From Streptomyces sp. AJS327 (lineage in GTDB: Bacteria; Actinomycetota; Actinomycetes; Streptomycetales; Streptomycetaceae), in assembly GCF_013450295.1 (NCBI RefSeq), contig NZ_SKBR01000003.1, forward strand, positions 124,001 to 188,000: 64,000 bases of DNA. Direction: 5' to 3'. This document shows, one piece after another, positions 51,716-60,118 of this stretch. Each line of letters starts with the position of its first letter. Within the stretch, counting starts at the first letter, position 1. The notes under the pieces were generated by a model that saw only the letters and a list, made by a program, of their open reading frames with translations, had not been told where the DNA came from and did not search any database. The position numbers and the translations under genes were made by a program.

Positions 51716-52630
51716 ATGCCCCCGAAGATCCCCCCAGCCCCCGCGCACGCGCGGCCCACCCCACCTCCCCCGGCCGGGGCGTCGGCCAGCCAACTCCCCG
51801 CCGATCTGCGGGGTTTCCGCGAGGTGCAGCGGCTGGCATACGCCTGCGCCGAAGCCGTCGCGGCCCGGCTCGCCCCCGGGGTCACCGAGCGGGACGCCGC
51901 CCGGATGCAGCGTGAGTGGCTCACCGCGCGCGGCGTGCGCGACTGGTTCCATCTGCCCTTCGCCTGGTTCGGGGACCGCACGGCGTTCGCCGGGTTCCGC
52001 GTCCCGCTCCAGTTCTTCCCCACCAACCGGGCGCTGGAGCCCGGTATGCCGTTCATCCTCGACCTCGCGCCCATCCTCGGCGGACACACCGCCGACGTCG
52101 GCTACTCCGGAAGCCTCGGCCCGCACCGCGTGCAGCACCGGATGCTGAGGGACCTGCGGGCACACCGGGAGCTGATCCTGCGGGAGGTCCGCGAGGGCCG
52201 TCCGCTGCGCGCGATCTACCAGAGCGTGGATCGCCTGATGGACCGCCAGGGATACGCCAACCGGCACCGCCGCTATCCCTTCGGCGTCGTCGCGCACAAA
52301 GTCGGCCGGGTCCGGGAGCGGCGGGCGGCCCCCACCCTCTTCGGCTTCGGGACCAACGCCCTCCGGGGCCTCGCCCAGGACGCCCTGCGCGGGCACCGGG
52401 AGGGCTGGTCCCCGCTCTGGAGTCCGTACCGCTTCTCGGACCACCCCCCACAGCCCGGGCTGTGGGCCGTCGAGCCGCATCTCGGATTCCGGGGCACCGG
52501 CGCCAAGTTCGAGGAACTGCTGGTCGTCACCGACTCCAGCGACCCCGAGCAGCGGGCCTTCTGGCTGGACGACGATCTGCCGCACGTGCGGCGCTGGCAG
52601 GACGACCAGGAAGAGAGGGTGGCAGCATGA
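51716..52630 (+). CDS. M24-family (aminopeptidase P-fold) metalloprotein
   Basis: A 304-residue single-domain pita-bread protein. Metal-ligand positions: ILDLAPILGGHTADVGYSG (two Asp), FGVVAHKVG (His), AVEPHLG (Glu) and GAKFEELLVV (Glu). The AMP_N domain is absent. The loop with RERRAAPTLFGFGTNALRGLAQDAL replaces a standard segment. I use ATG 51716; GTG 51671 would add 15 residues. The last codon overlaps the EphD-like gene (ATGA), so the two proteins are co-translated. It may be a prolidase-like hydrolase or a non-peptidase; the substrate is unknown. Confidence 0.8.
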   Translation: MPPKIPPAPAHARPTPPPPAGASASQLPADLRGFREVQRLAYACAEAVAARLAPGVTERDAARMQREWLTARGVRDWFHLPFAWFGDRTAFAGFRVPLQFFPTNRALEPGMPFILDLAPILGGHTADVGYSGSLGPHRVQHRMLRDLRAHRELILREVREGRPLRAIYQSVDRLMDRQGYANRHRRYPFGVVAHKVGRVRERRAAPTLFGFGTNALRGLAQDALRGHREGWSPLWSPYRFSDHPPQPGLWAVEPHLGFRGTGAKFEELLVVTDSSDPEQRAFWLDDDLPHVRRWQDDQEERVAA

Positions 52631-54390
52631 GCGCGGCAGTCTCGGGAGCCCGGGAGCGCTGGGTCCACACCGGCGGCATCGAGTTGTGTGTGGCGGAGTG
52701 GGGAGACCCCTCCCGGCCGACCATCGTGCTGGTGCACGGCTATCCGGACAGCAAGGAGGTCTGGTCGCGGATCGTCGAACGCCTCCGGGACACCTACCAC
52801 GTCGTCCTGTACGACGTGCGCGGCTGCGGGCGCTCCACCGCTCCGAAGCCGCTGCGCGGCGGCTTCACCCTGGAGAAACTCACCGACGACTTCCTCGCCG
52901 TCGCGGACGCCGTCAGTCCCGACGAGCCGGTCCATCTGGTCGGCCACGACTGGGGATCGGTGCAGGGCTGGGAGTTCGTCACCGTCCCGCGTACCGAGGG
53001 GCGTATCGCCTCCTTCACCTCGATGTCCGGGCCCTCGCTGGACCACTTCGGCCACTGGATCAAGCAGCGCGCCGCCCGGCCGACGCCGCGCCGCGCCGCG
53101 CAGCTTCTCAGCCAGGGCGCCATGTCCTGGTACGTCTACCTGCTGCACACCCCCGTCCTGCCGGAACTCGCCTGGAAGGGCCCGCTGGGCAAGCGCTGGC
53201 CGAAGATCCTGGAGCGGCTGGAGAAGGTTCCCGCCGGGGACTACCCCACCCCCTCTCTCCCCTCCGACGCCTCGCACGGCGCCTGGCTCTACCGGGACAA
53301 CATCCGCTCCCGCCTCAGTCACCCGAGGGACGACTGTCACGCGCACGCCCCCGTCCAGCTCATCACCCCCACCGGGGACGTCTTCCTCAGCGAGCGCCTC
53401 TACGACGAGCTGGACCAGTGGGTCCCGCGGCTCACCCGCCGCACCCTCCCCGGCAAGCACTGGATCCCGCGCACCCGGCCCGACCAACTCGCCACCTGGA
53501 TAGACGAGTTCGTCGCGGGTCGGTCCGGTCGGAGCATGCCGCGGCCCGCGCCCTCCGGCGCGCACGCCGACCGCTTCAGCGACCAGCTGGTGCTGGTCAC
53601 CGGCGCTGGAAGCGGCATCGGCCGGGCCACCGCCCTCTCCTTCGCGGAGGCCGGGGCCCGCGTCATCGCCGTCGACCTGGACGCCGCGAGCGCCGCCCGC
53701 ACCGCCGAGCTGGCCGAGCTGGTCGGAGCGCCCAGCGCCTGGGCGGAGTGCGTCGACGTCGCGAACGGTCAGGCGATGGAGCAGCTCGCCGAGAAGGTCA
53801 CGGAGGAGCACGGCACCGTCGACGTGCTCGTCAACAACGCCGGGATCGGCATCGCCGGGAGCTTCCTGGACACCAGCGCCGAGGACTGGCGGAAGACGCT
53901 GGACGTCAACCTCTGGGGCGTCATCCACGGCTGCCGGGCCTTCGGTCGGCGGATGGCGGAACGCGGCCAGGGCGGGCACATCGTCAACACCGCCTCCGCG
54001 GCGGCCTTCCAGCCCTCCCGGGTGATGTCCGCCTACAGCACCTCCAAGGCGGCGGTGCTGATGCTCAGCGAGTGCCTCCGGGCGGAACTCGCGGGCTCCG
54101 GTATCGGGGTCAGCGCGATCTGCCCCGGCCTGGTCAACACCAACATCACCAGGACCGCGCGGTTCACCGGTGTGGACGCGCAGGAGGAGAAGCGCATCCA
54201 GCACCGCATGGCCCGGCGGTACGACCTGCGCGACTACCCGCCGGAGAAGGTGGCGCGGGCGGTGCTGCGGGCGGTCGTCCGGAACCAGGCCGTCGTCCCG
54301 GTCACCCCGGAGGCCCGGGGCGCCCGGTTCGTATCCCGCCTCAGTCCCCGGGCGCTGCGCGCCGTGGCCCGCGTCAGGCCGCCCATGTAG
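52627..54390 (+). CDS. EphD-like alpha/beta-hydrolase-SDR fusion
   Basis: A 587-residue two-domain protein. Residues about 10-300 are an epoxide-hydrolase-type alpha/beta hydrolase: HGYPDS, nucleophile D108 in GHDWGS, H278 in GKHW. Residues about 315-587 are a classical short-chain dehydrogenase: GAGSGIG (326-332), NNAG, and the catalytic YSTSK (Y470, K474), with CPGLVNT after it. This is the architecture of mycobacterial EphD, linked there to mycolic-acid modification. Streptomyces lacks mycolates, so another lipid is likely. ATG 52627 overlaps the M24 stop (ATGA). Confidence 0.92.
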   Translation: MSAAVSGARERWVHTGGIELCVAEWGDPSRPTIVLVHGYPDSKEVWSRIVERLRDTYHVVLYDVRGCGRSTAPKPLRGGFTLEKLTDDFLAVADAVSPDEPVHLVGHDWGSVQGWEFVTVPRTEGRIASFTSMSGPSLDHFGHWIKQRAARPTPRRAAQLLSQGAMSWYVYLLHTPVLPELAWKGPLGKRWPKILERLEKVPAGDYPTPSLPSDASHGAWLYRDNIRSRLSHPRDDCHAHAPVQLITPTGDVFLSERLYDELDQWVPRLTRRTLPGKHWIPRTRPDQLATWIDEFVAGRSGRSMPRPAPSGAHADRFSDQLVLVTGAGSGIGRATALSFAEAGARVIAVDLDAASAARTAELAELVGAPSAWAECVDVANGQAMEQLAEKVTEEHGTVDVLVNNAGIGIAGSFLDTSAEDWRKTLDVNLWGVIHGCRAFGRRMAERGQGGHIVNTASAAAFQPSRVMSAYSTSKAAVLMLSECLRAELAGSGIGVSAICPGLVNTNITRTARFTGVDAQEEKRIQHRMARRYDLRDYPPEKVARAVLRAVVRNQAVVPVTPEARGARFVSRLSPRALRAVARVRPPM

Positions 54391-54485
54391 CCCACGCCGA
54401 GCGGTAGTTCGTGTCCGGAAGCAGCTCGTGTCCAGCGGTAGCCCGTGCCCGGCCACGGCCCGTGCCCGGCCACGGTGCGTGCCCT

Positions 54486-54536
54486 GCGGTGGCGCACGCC
54501 CAGCGGTGGCGCACGCCCAGCGGTGGCGCACGCCCA
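54486..54536 (+). repeat. 17-bp tandem repeat, three units
   Basis: gcggtggcgcacgccca at 54486-54502, 54503-54519 and 54520-54536, identical. It sits in a 230-bp repeat-rich leader upstream of the metal-dependent hydrolase gene. Related short words (cagcggtagcccgtgccc) fill the preceding 60 bp. Confidence 0.9.
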
Positions 54537-54622
54537 GCCGCAGCCCGTGTTCAGCGACGAACGGCCCCGGGCCGCCCGCCCGTACCCCAGGCGGCCCGGA
54601 CCACCCCCGGCGAGGAGGCACC

Positions 54623-55801
54623 GTGTACGAGGAGCAGGGTGAGGCGCACCGGTCCGGGCGCCCCCGCAGCCCCCGCGACCCCCATGACCCGTCCGGAACC
54701 CCCGAGTTGGACTCCGCCGGTCTCCCCACGGACGGTTCCACCACGACCGGTTCCCTCCAGGGCGGTTCCCCTCCGAGCGGTGCCGCCCTGGGCGCTTCCG
54801 CCGGGACCGGATCGGCGGGGAGGGGGCACGGGCTGAGCGAGACGAGCGGGACGGAGGGGTTGGCGCAGACGGACGGGGAGGGCGGGACGGGCGGCCAACC
54901 GCCCCCCGCGCGCCACGTGATCGCGCCCCGCCGGGTCGCCTTCGACTGGGAGCGCACGCCCCTGCACTGGCTCCCCGGCGAGCCGACGGCCACCCACGTC
55001 ATCAACGTGCTGCACCTGCTCCTGCCCGCCGGGGAACGCTGGTTCGTCCGCGTCTTCAGGGAGGCGCTGCCCCTGGTCCGGGACGAGCGGACACTCCGGG
55101 ACACCAAGGGCTTCATGGGCCAGGAGGCCACCCACAGCGTGCAGCACGCCCACGTGCTGGACCACCTGGCCGCACAGCGCCTGGAGACCCGGGAGTTCAC
55201 CCGGTACGTCGACTTCCTCTTCGACCGGCTGCTCGGCGAGCACCCGCCCTTCGGTCTGCGGATCCCACCCCGCGAGTGGCTCCGTTTCCGGCTGTCCGTC
55301 GTCGCGGCGATCGAGCAGTTCACCGCCGTGCTGGGGGATTGGGTGCTGCGAGCTGACGGCCTGGACCGGGCGGATCCGGACGCGGTGATGCTGGACCTCC
55401 TCCGCTGGCACGGCGCCGAGGAGGTCGAGCACCGGGCGGTGGCCTTCGACCTGTTCCAGCACTGCGGAGGAGACGGCCTGCCCCGCTACACCCGCCGGGT
55501 CGCCGGCATGGCGGTCACCGCTCCGGTGATCGTGTGGCTGTGGGCCTGGGGAGCGTCCTACCTGATACGCCACGACCCGCTGCTCGACGGCCGGGCACGC
55601 TACTCCCTCCGGGCGCACAACCGGGCGGTGGCCAAGGGGCTGCTCCCCGGCTGGCGGGAACTGTTCTCCGCGATACCCCGCTACCTCCGGCCCTCCTACC
55701 ACCCGTCGCGGGAGGGGTCGACGCGGCGGGCCCTGGCGTACCTGGCGACCTCGCCCGCCGCGCGGGCGGCGGCCGGGGCGCTGGCCCGCGCCTCCCCCTG
55801 A
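54623..55801 (+). CDS. predicted metal-dependent hydrolase (ferritin-like, PF10118 type)
   Basis: A 392-residue protein. The first ~95 residues are Gly/Ser/Thr-rich and probably unstructured. The domain from about 100 has ExxH motifs at E168-H171 (GQEATHSVQHAH) and E267-H270 (GAEEVEHRAV), as in PF10118 and ferritin-like diiron folds, plus HVINVLHLLLPAGERWFVRVFRE and one hydrophobic segment (about 293-312). GTG 54623 follows GAGGAGG by five bases. It is codirectional with the M24-EphD pair, suggesting a shared lipid or xenobiotic pathway (inference). Catalysis is unproven. Confidence 0.8.
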   Translation: MYEEQGEAHRSGRPRSPRDPHDPSGTPELDSAGLPTDGSTTTGSLQGGSPPSGAALGASAGTGSAGRGHGLSETSGTEGLAQTDGEGGTGGQPPPARHVIAPRRVAFDWERTPLHWLPGEPTATHVINVLHLLLPAGERWFVRVFREALPLVRDERTLRDTKGFMGQEATHSVQHAHVLDHLAAQRLETREFTRYVDFLFDRLLGEHPPFGLRIPPREWLRFRLSVVAAIEQFTAVLGDWVLRADGLDRADPDAVMLDLLRWHGAEEVEHRAVAFDLFQHCGGDGLPRYTRRVAGMAVTAPVIVWLWAWGASYLIRHDPLLDGRARYSLRAHNRAVAKGLLPGWRELFSAIPRYLRPSYHPSREGSTRRALAYLATSPAARAAAGALARASP

Positions 55802-56138
55802 ACCGTCCCGCTCTGTCCCGTCCCGCTCTGTCCCGTCCCGCCCTGCCCCGGTCCGTCCCACCCTGACCTGTCCTGTCCTGCCCCCAACCGAACCCACCGA
55901 ACCGAACCGGGAAGTCGGCGCACCGGACTGCTCCACACGCTGAACTCGCTCCGCACGCCGGGCCGTCCACATGCCAGCCCGATCCACACACCGGGCCGAT
56001 CCACACCGTGAACTGATCCGTGCGGTGGACCGATCCGTACGGTCGGCTGGTCAGCACGGTCGGCCGATCCGTACGGTCGGCCGGTCGCCCGCGGCGGGGA
56101 GCAACCGCCGCACCACCGCATCCGAGGAGACCCGAGTC
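55802..56138. other. repeat-rich gap before the MerR gene
   Basis: The first 70 bp are tctgtcccgtcccgc-type repeats. From 55990 on there are five copies of a ccgatcc(gt/ac)(a/g)cgg-like word, two of them perfect 17-mers described separately. The MerR promoter is probably within the latter. Confidence 0.6.
56030..56080. promoter_or_regulatory. two near-palindromic 17-bp boxes upstream of the MerR gene
   Basis: CCGATCCGTACGGTCGG at 56030-56046 and again at 56064-56080, centre to centre 34 bp (about three helical turns). Each is a near-perfect palindrome around CCGTACGG. Likely sites for the MerR protein that starts 58 bp downstream (inference). Confidence 0.5.
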
Positions 56139-57122
56139 ATGGCCCTGTCCGAGTCCGAGTACCGGATCGAGGACCTCGCCCGCCACAGCGGCGCGACGGT
56201 CCGCACGATCCGCGCGTACCAGGATCGCGGTCTGCTGCCCAAGCCCGAGCGGCGCGGCCGGGCCAACGTCTACGGCGGCGCCCACCTCGCGCGCCTGCGG
56301 CAGATCGCCGACCTGCTCGACCGCGGCTACACCCTGGCCTCCATCAAGGAGTTGCTGGAGGCGTGGGACGAGGGCCGGGGGCTGGGCGGGGTGCTCGGCC
56401 TGGTCTCCGAGGTGGAGGGCCCCTGGACGGACGAGGAGTCCACCCGCGTCGGCCGGGCCGAACTGCACGAGCTGTTCGGCGGCTCCGAGGACGACGACGC
56501 GGTGGACGAGGCCGTCGAACTGGGCGTGCTGGTCCCGGTGTCCGGCGCCCCGGACACGTTCCTGGTGCCGAGCCCCCAGGAGCTGCGGGTCGCCGCGGAA
56601 CTGCACCAGGCCGGGGTTCCGCTGCGCGCCATCACCGGCCACCTGCGCGAGTTGCGCGGCCAGGTGGAGCACATCGCCGCTCGCTTCCTGGACTTCACCA
56701 ACGAGCACGTCTTCATCCGGTACCTCGGCAGCCGCCCGAGCGACGAGGACGCCTCGGAGGCCGCCGAGTTGGTGCGGCGGCTGCGCCCCCTCGCGCAGTA
56801 CGTGGTCGACGCCGAACTGGCCCGCGCGATGCGGCTGCTCTCCACCCGGAACCTCCGGGACCACCTGCGGTCGGCCGCCGCCGCCCCGCCTCCCGCCGTG
56901 GATCCGAACCTGTCCACCACCGCCGTCCGGCTCCCCACGCAGACGATGGAGTCCGTACGGGAGTTGGTCGGCACCGACCAGGTGGCGGAGTTCGTCGCCG
57001 CCGCGGCGGCCCGCGAGGTCCAGGCCCGGCTGATGGACCAGCTCACCGCCCACGGCGCGGTCCACCCCCACCCCCGCGCGCGCCCCTCCGCGTCCGCGGC
57101 CGACGATCCGGACCTCCAATGA
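56139..57122 (+). CDS. MerR-family regulator with large effector domain
   Basis: A 327-residue regulator. YRIEDLARHSGATVRTIRAYQDRGLLPKPERRGRANVYGGAHLARLRQIADLLDRGYTLASIKELLEAW (about 6-74) is a MerR winged helix; the following 250 residues are a helical effector domain rather than a short dimer coil plus metal loop, so it is not a metal sensor of the MerR/CueR type. ATG 56139 has GAGGAGA 9 bases upstream. It follows the lipid-type genes on the same strand and is their probable regulator. The Ala-rich C-terminus contains TAHGAVHPHPR. Confidence 0.9.
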   Translation: MALSESEYRIEDLARHSGATVRTIRAYQDRGLLPKPERRGRANVYGGAHLARLRQIADLLDRGYTLASIKELLEAWDEGRGLGGVLGLVSEVEGPWTDEESTRVGRAELHELFGGSEDDDAVDEAVELGVLVPVSGAPDTFLVPSPQELRVAAELHQAGVPLRAITGHLRELRGQVEHIAARFLDFTNEHVFIRYLGSRPSDEDASEAAELVRRLRPLAQYVVDAELARAMRLLSTRNLRDHLRSAAAAPPPAVDPNLSTTAVRLPTQTMESVRELVGTDQVAEFVAAAAAREVQARLMDQLTAHGAVHPHPRARPSASAADDPDLQ

Positions 57123-57228
57123 CCGTCGGACCGGGACCGGAGATCGGGTTCAGGGGCAGGGTCCGGCGGCCCGGCGGCCCGGCGGAAATCCGGCTGCCGA
57201 CGGCGCGGGTCCGCGACAGGCTGGGCGG

Positions 57229-57852
57229 ATGAACGACCAACGCACCGTACGGATATCGAGGTTCCTCTCCCGGCACCTACGTCACCAGCCCGAACGCCTC
57301 GGCCTCCACCTCGACCCGGCGGGCTGGGTGGCGGTGGACCATCTGATCGCGGCGGCGACGGAACACGGATTCCGCTTCAGCCGCGAGGAACTGGAACACG
57401 TCGTCGCCAGCAACGACAAGCGCCGGTTCACGCTCTCCGGAGAGCACATCCGCGCCAACCAGGGCCACTCGGTCCCGGTGGAACTGAACCTGCCACCCCG
57501 CGAACCGCCCGAGTGGCTGTACCACGGAACCGTTCCCCGGGCGCTAGAGGCGATCCGGGCCGAGGGGCTGCGCCCCATGAACCGGCACGCGGTCCACCTG
57601 TCACCGGACCGGGAGACCGCCCGCCAGGTCGGAGCCCGCCGGGGCAGGCCCGTCGTGCTGAGCGTCCACGCGGGCCGGATGAGCCGTGGCGGCCACACCT
57701 TCCAGCGCAGCACGAACGGGGTGTGGCTCACCGAGGCGGTCCCGCCCCGCTTCCTCCACTGGCCGGCGTCCCCCGGCAGCTCCCCCGACAGCGCCTCCGG
57801 GAGCACCGCCCCAGCGGACGGCTCCGACCGGGACCCGATGACGCCGGAGTGA
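57229..57852 (+). CDS. kptA: RNA 2'-phosphotransferase (Tpt1/KptA)
   Basis: A 207-residue NAD-dependent enzyme that removes an internal RNA 2'-phosphate, giving ADP-ribose 1'',2''-cyclic phosphate. ISRFLSRHLRHQPERLGL, SNDKRRFTLSGEHIRANQGHS, LYHGT and HLS(P) carry the conserved Arg-His-Arg-Arg active site. It is an orphan: no RNA ligase or tRNA-splicing gene is nearby. ATG 57229 is about seven bases after CAGGCT, so a leaderless mRNA is possible. The roughly 25 C-terminal Ser/Asp-rich residues are beyond the fold. Confidence 0.93.
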   Translation: MNDQRTVRISRFLSRHLRHQPERLGLHLDPAGWVAVDHLIAAATEHGFRFSREELEHVVASNDKRRFTLSGEHIRANQGHSVPVELNLPPREPPEWLYHGTVPRALEAIRAEGLRPMNRHAVHLSPDRETARQVGARRGRPVVLSVHAGRMSRGGHTFQRSTNGVWLTEAVPPRFLHWPASPGSSPDSASGSTAPADGSDRDPMTPE

Positions 57853-57889
57853 CCGGCCCGTTCGACGGAAGCCCCGTAGGCTCTGAACC

Positions 57890-58792
57890 ATGCGTCTGAG
57901 CACCGTGATTCTCCCGGTATACCGCTGGTCCGAGGGTGGCGAGGAGGTCTGGCGCCGCGCCGAGCGGCTCGGTTTCCACACCGCGTACACCTACGACCAT
58001 CTGAGCTGGCGCTCGTTCCGGGACGAACCCTGGTACGGCGCCGTCCCCACCCTGACCGCGGCGGCGGCGGCCACCGAGCGCCTGCGCCTGGGCACCCTGG
58101 TGACCTCCGCCAACTTCCGTCATCCGGTGCCCCTGGCCAAGGAACTCGTCTCGCTGGACGACATCTCCGGCGGGCGCGTCACCCTCGGCATCGGCGCGGG
58201 CGGCTCCGGTTTCGACGCGACGGCGCTGCTCCGCGCGGAGGAGGAGCCCTGGACGCGGGGGGAACGGACCGCCAGGTTCCACGAGTTCGTGCCGCTGCTC
58301 GACCAGTTGCTGACCCATCCGGTGGTCACCGCCGAGGGCCGGTTCTACTCCGCGCGCGAGGTACGGAACATCCCCGGCTGCGTCCAGCGGCCCCGGCTGC
58401 CGTTCACGGTGGCCGCCACCGGTCCGCGCGGATTCAACCTCGCCGCCCGCCACGGCCAGGGCTGGGTGACGACCGGGGACTTCGCGGTGAACGCCGACGG
58501 CACCGCCGAGCAGTCACACGCCGCCCTCGAAGCGCAGATGAAGCAGCTGACGGCGGCCTGCGCCGTGCGGGACCGGGACCCGGCCGAGCTGGACAAGGTG
58601 CTGCTCACCGGCTTCACGCCCGACCAGCCCCTGCGTTCGGTCGACGCGTTCGTGGACTTCGCGGGACGCCACTTCGCACTCGGCTTCGACGAGATCGTGC
58701 TGCACTGGCCGATCCCGGACTCGGTGTTCGCCGCCGACCAGTCCGTGTTCGAGCGGATCGCGACGGAGGCCCTGGCGCAACTGCGCTCCTGA
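57890..58792 (+). CDS. LLM-class flavin-dependent oxidoreductase
   Basis: A 300-residue TIM-barrel luciferase-like monooxygenase or F420 enzyme. FHTAYTYDHLSW, LRLGTLVTSANFRHPVPLAKELVSLDDISGGRVTLGIGAGG and PRLPFTVAATGPRGFNLAARHGQGWVT are the barrel signature segments; FMN and F420 users cannot be told apart with certainty. ATG 57890 lies seven bases after a perfect TAGGCT (57877-57882), so the mRNA is probably leaderless. The 37-bp gap to kptA does not imply coupling. Confidence 0.9.
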   Translation: MRLSTVILPVYRWSEGGEEVWRRAERLGFHTAYTYDHLSWRSFRDEPWYGAVPTLTAAAAATERLRLGTLVTSANFRHPVPLAKELVSLDDISGGRVTLGIGAGGSGFDATALLRAEEEPWTRGERTARFHEFVPLLDQLLTHPVVTAEGRFYSAREVRNIPGCVQRPRLPFTVAATGPRGFNLAARHGQGWVTTGDFAVNADGTAEQSHAALEAQMKQLTAACAVRDRDPAELDKVLLTGFTPDQPLRSVDAFVDFAGRHFALGFDEIVLHWPIPDSVFAADQSVFERIATEALAQLRS

Positions 58793-58966
58793 CGCCCCTT
58801 CCTGCCCGGCCGCTGCCTCTGTCCCTGCCTCCTGAAGTGGGTCGGCGTGGCTGGGACGGACCGTGCCCCGCGTGCGCCGTGGGCCGGGCACGGTCCGATG
58901 GGCGTCCAGCCGTCCGCCGGGCGGGGACGGATCCCCGGGACGGGTCCAACAGCTGGGCGCAGCCGC

Positions 58967-59461
58967 TCAGTTCATGCTGTCGCCGTACACGTGGCCGACG
59001 GTCATCGTCATCAGCACCCGGCGGTCCGCGACCATCACGGACCGGTACTCCGCCCAGTCCGGATGCTCGCCCGAGGCGAGCCGGTAGTAGGTCACCAGCG
59101 CCTCAACCTCCGGCCCGTCAGGGTCACTTCCCGGCCCGACGAGCGTCACGGCGCCCTCGGCCGTGGCCCACGACCGGCCGTCCGCAGCGGTGACCTCCAG
59201 GGCCGCCCGCGGATCGCGCCGCAGGTTCGCCGTCTTGGCGCGTCCCTCGGTCATCGAGACGTACAGGACCTCGGCGGCACGGTCATAGAACGGCATGACG
59301 GGCGACAGCTGGGGCAGGCCGTTCGACCTGATCGTCGCGAGGACCCCGAGCCGGGACGCCGCGAGCAGCGCGCGCGGGTCGAACCGCGCTCCGCCCGGCC
59401 CCGGTGCGGAGTCTCGCTCGCTACCCCGCTGTTCCTGGCTTCGCTGGTCTCGTTCGGTCAC
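58967..59461 (-). CDS. PPOX-class (pyridoxamine 5'-phosphate oxidase-like) F420/FMN protein
   Basis: A 164-residue split-barrel protein. LLAASRLGVLATIRSNGLPQLSPVMPFYD, VSMTEGRAKTANLRRDPRAALEV and GPEVEALVTYYRLASGEHPDWAEYRSVMVADRRVLMTMTVGHVYG match the F420-dependent oxidoreductase branch (TIGR03618-like). The N-terminal 25 residues are charged and variable. GTG 59461 has GGAG seven bases upstream. It is convergent with the LLM enzyme, which may share the cofactor. Confidence 0.88.
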   Translation of the reverse strand: MTERDQRSQEQRGSERDSAPGPGGARFDPRALLAASRLGVLATIRSNGLPQLSPVMPFYDRAAEVLYVSMTEGRAKTANLRRDPRAALEVTAADGRSWATAEGAVTLVGPGSDPDGPEVEALVTYYRLASGEHPDWAEYRSVMVADRRVLMTMTVGHVYGDSMN

Positions 59462-60118
59462 GATCGCACTCCTGACTCCGCGCGGAACGGTTCGATCGCC
59501 GGGGCGTCACCGCTCCCCGAGGCGGGATGACCGCCAGCCGCCCGGCATCCGCCCGGCCCCGGCCCCGGGGAACTCGCCGTCGACGAGGGGGAACTGACAT
59601 CGTGCGGCCACCGATGGGCGCGCGGCGTCCAACCGGCCCTCGCGTGTCCACGGCCCCGGCTCCGAAACCGCCGCCACGGCTGTTCCGCACCCGACCCCGT
59701 CTCCGGGCCCAACACCCCTCGCACGCTGCGCATTCCGTTCCGCCCGGCCTCCAGCCTCCGGCGTCCGCCATCCCGGAGACCGCCGGGACCGCCGACCGGA
59801 CGCGTACGGTCGGCCCCCGGTCGGATCGGTGCGCGCCGTCGAGGAACCCCGGCGGCGAGACGCGCCCGGTCGTGGCCGGGGCACCGCGCTCCCGCCGTCC
59901 GGGGGACCCTCGTCCGGCGGCGGGGCCCACCGGCCGAACCGATGCCCCGGCCGGGCCACACGACCGAGCCCGCCGGTGCGCCGCGGCCCCGGACGCGGCT
60001 CCCGAACTCAACGCCCGAACTCCATCCCGAACACAGCTCCCGGCCGCCTTCGTTCGGGGCCGCGAAGGTGACACGCCAGCGAGTCACCGGGGCTGGGCGG
60101 GTCAGCGGGCCGGGCGGG
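59462..60118. other. gap without a recognised gene
   Basis: About 650 bp of GC-rich sequence. Open frames have no domain or ribosome-binding site. The promoter of the PPOX gene must be at the left end. Nothing else is seen. Confidence 0.5.

Noticed and set aside
59462..60118. Overlapping ORFs on both strands between the PPOX and PfkB genes
   Set aside because: All are low-complexity Arg/Pro/Gly translations without domains or Shine-Dalgarno signals.
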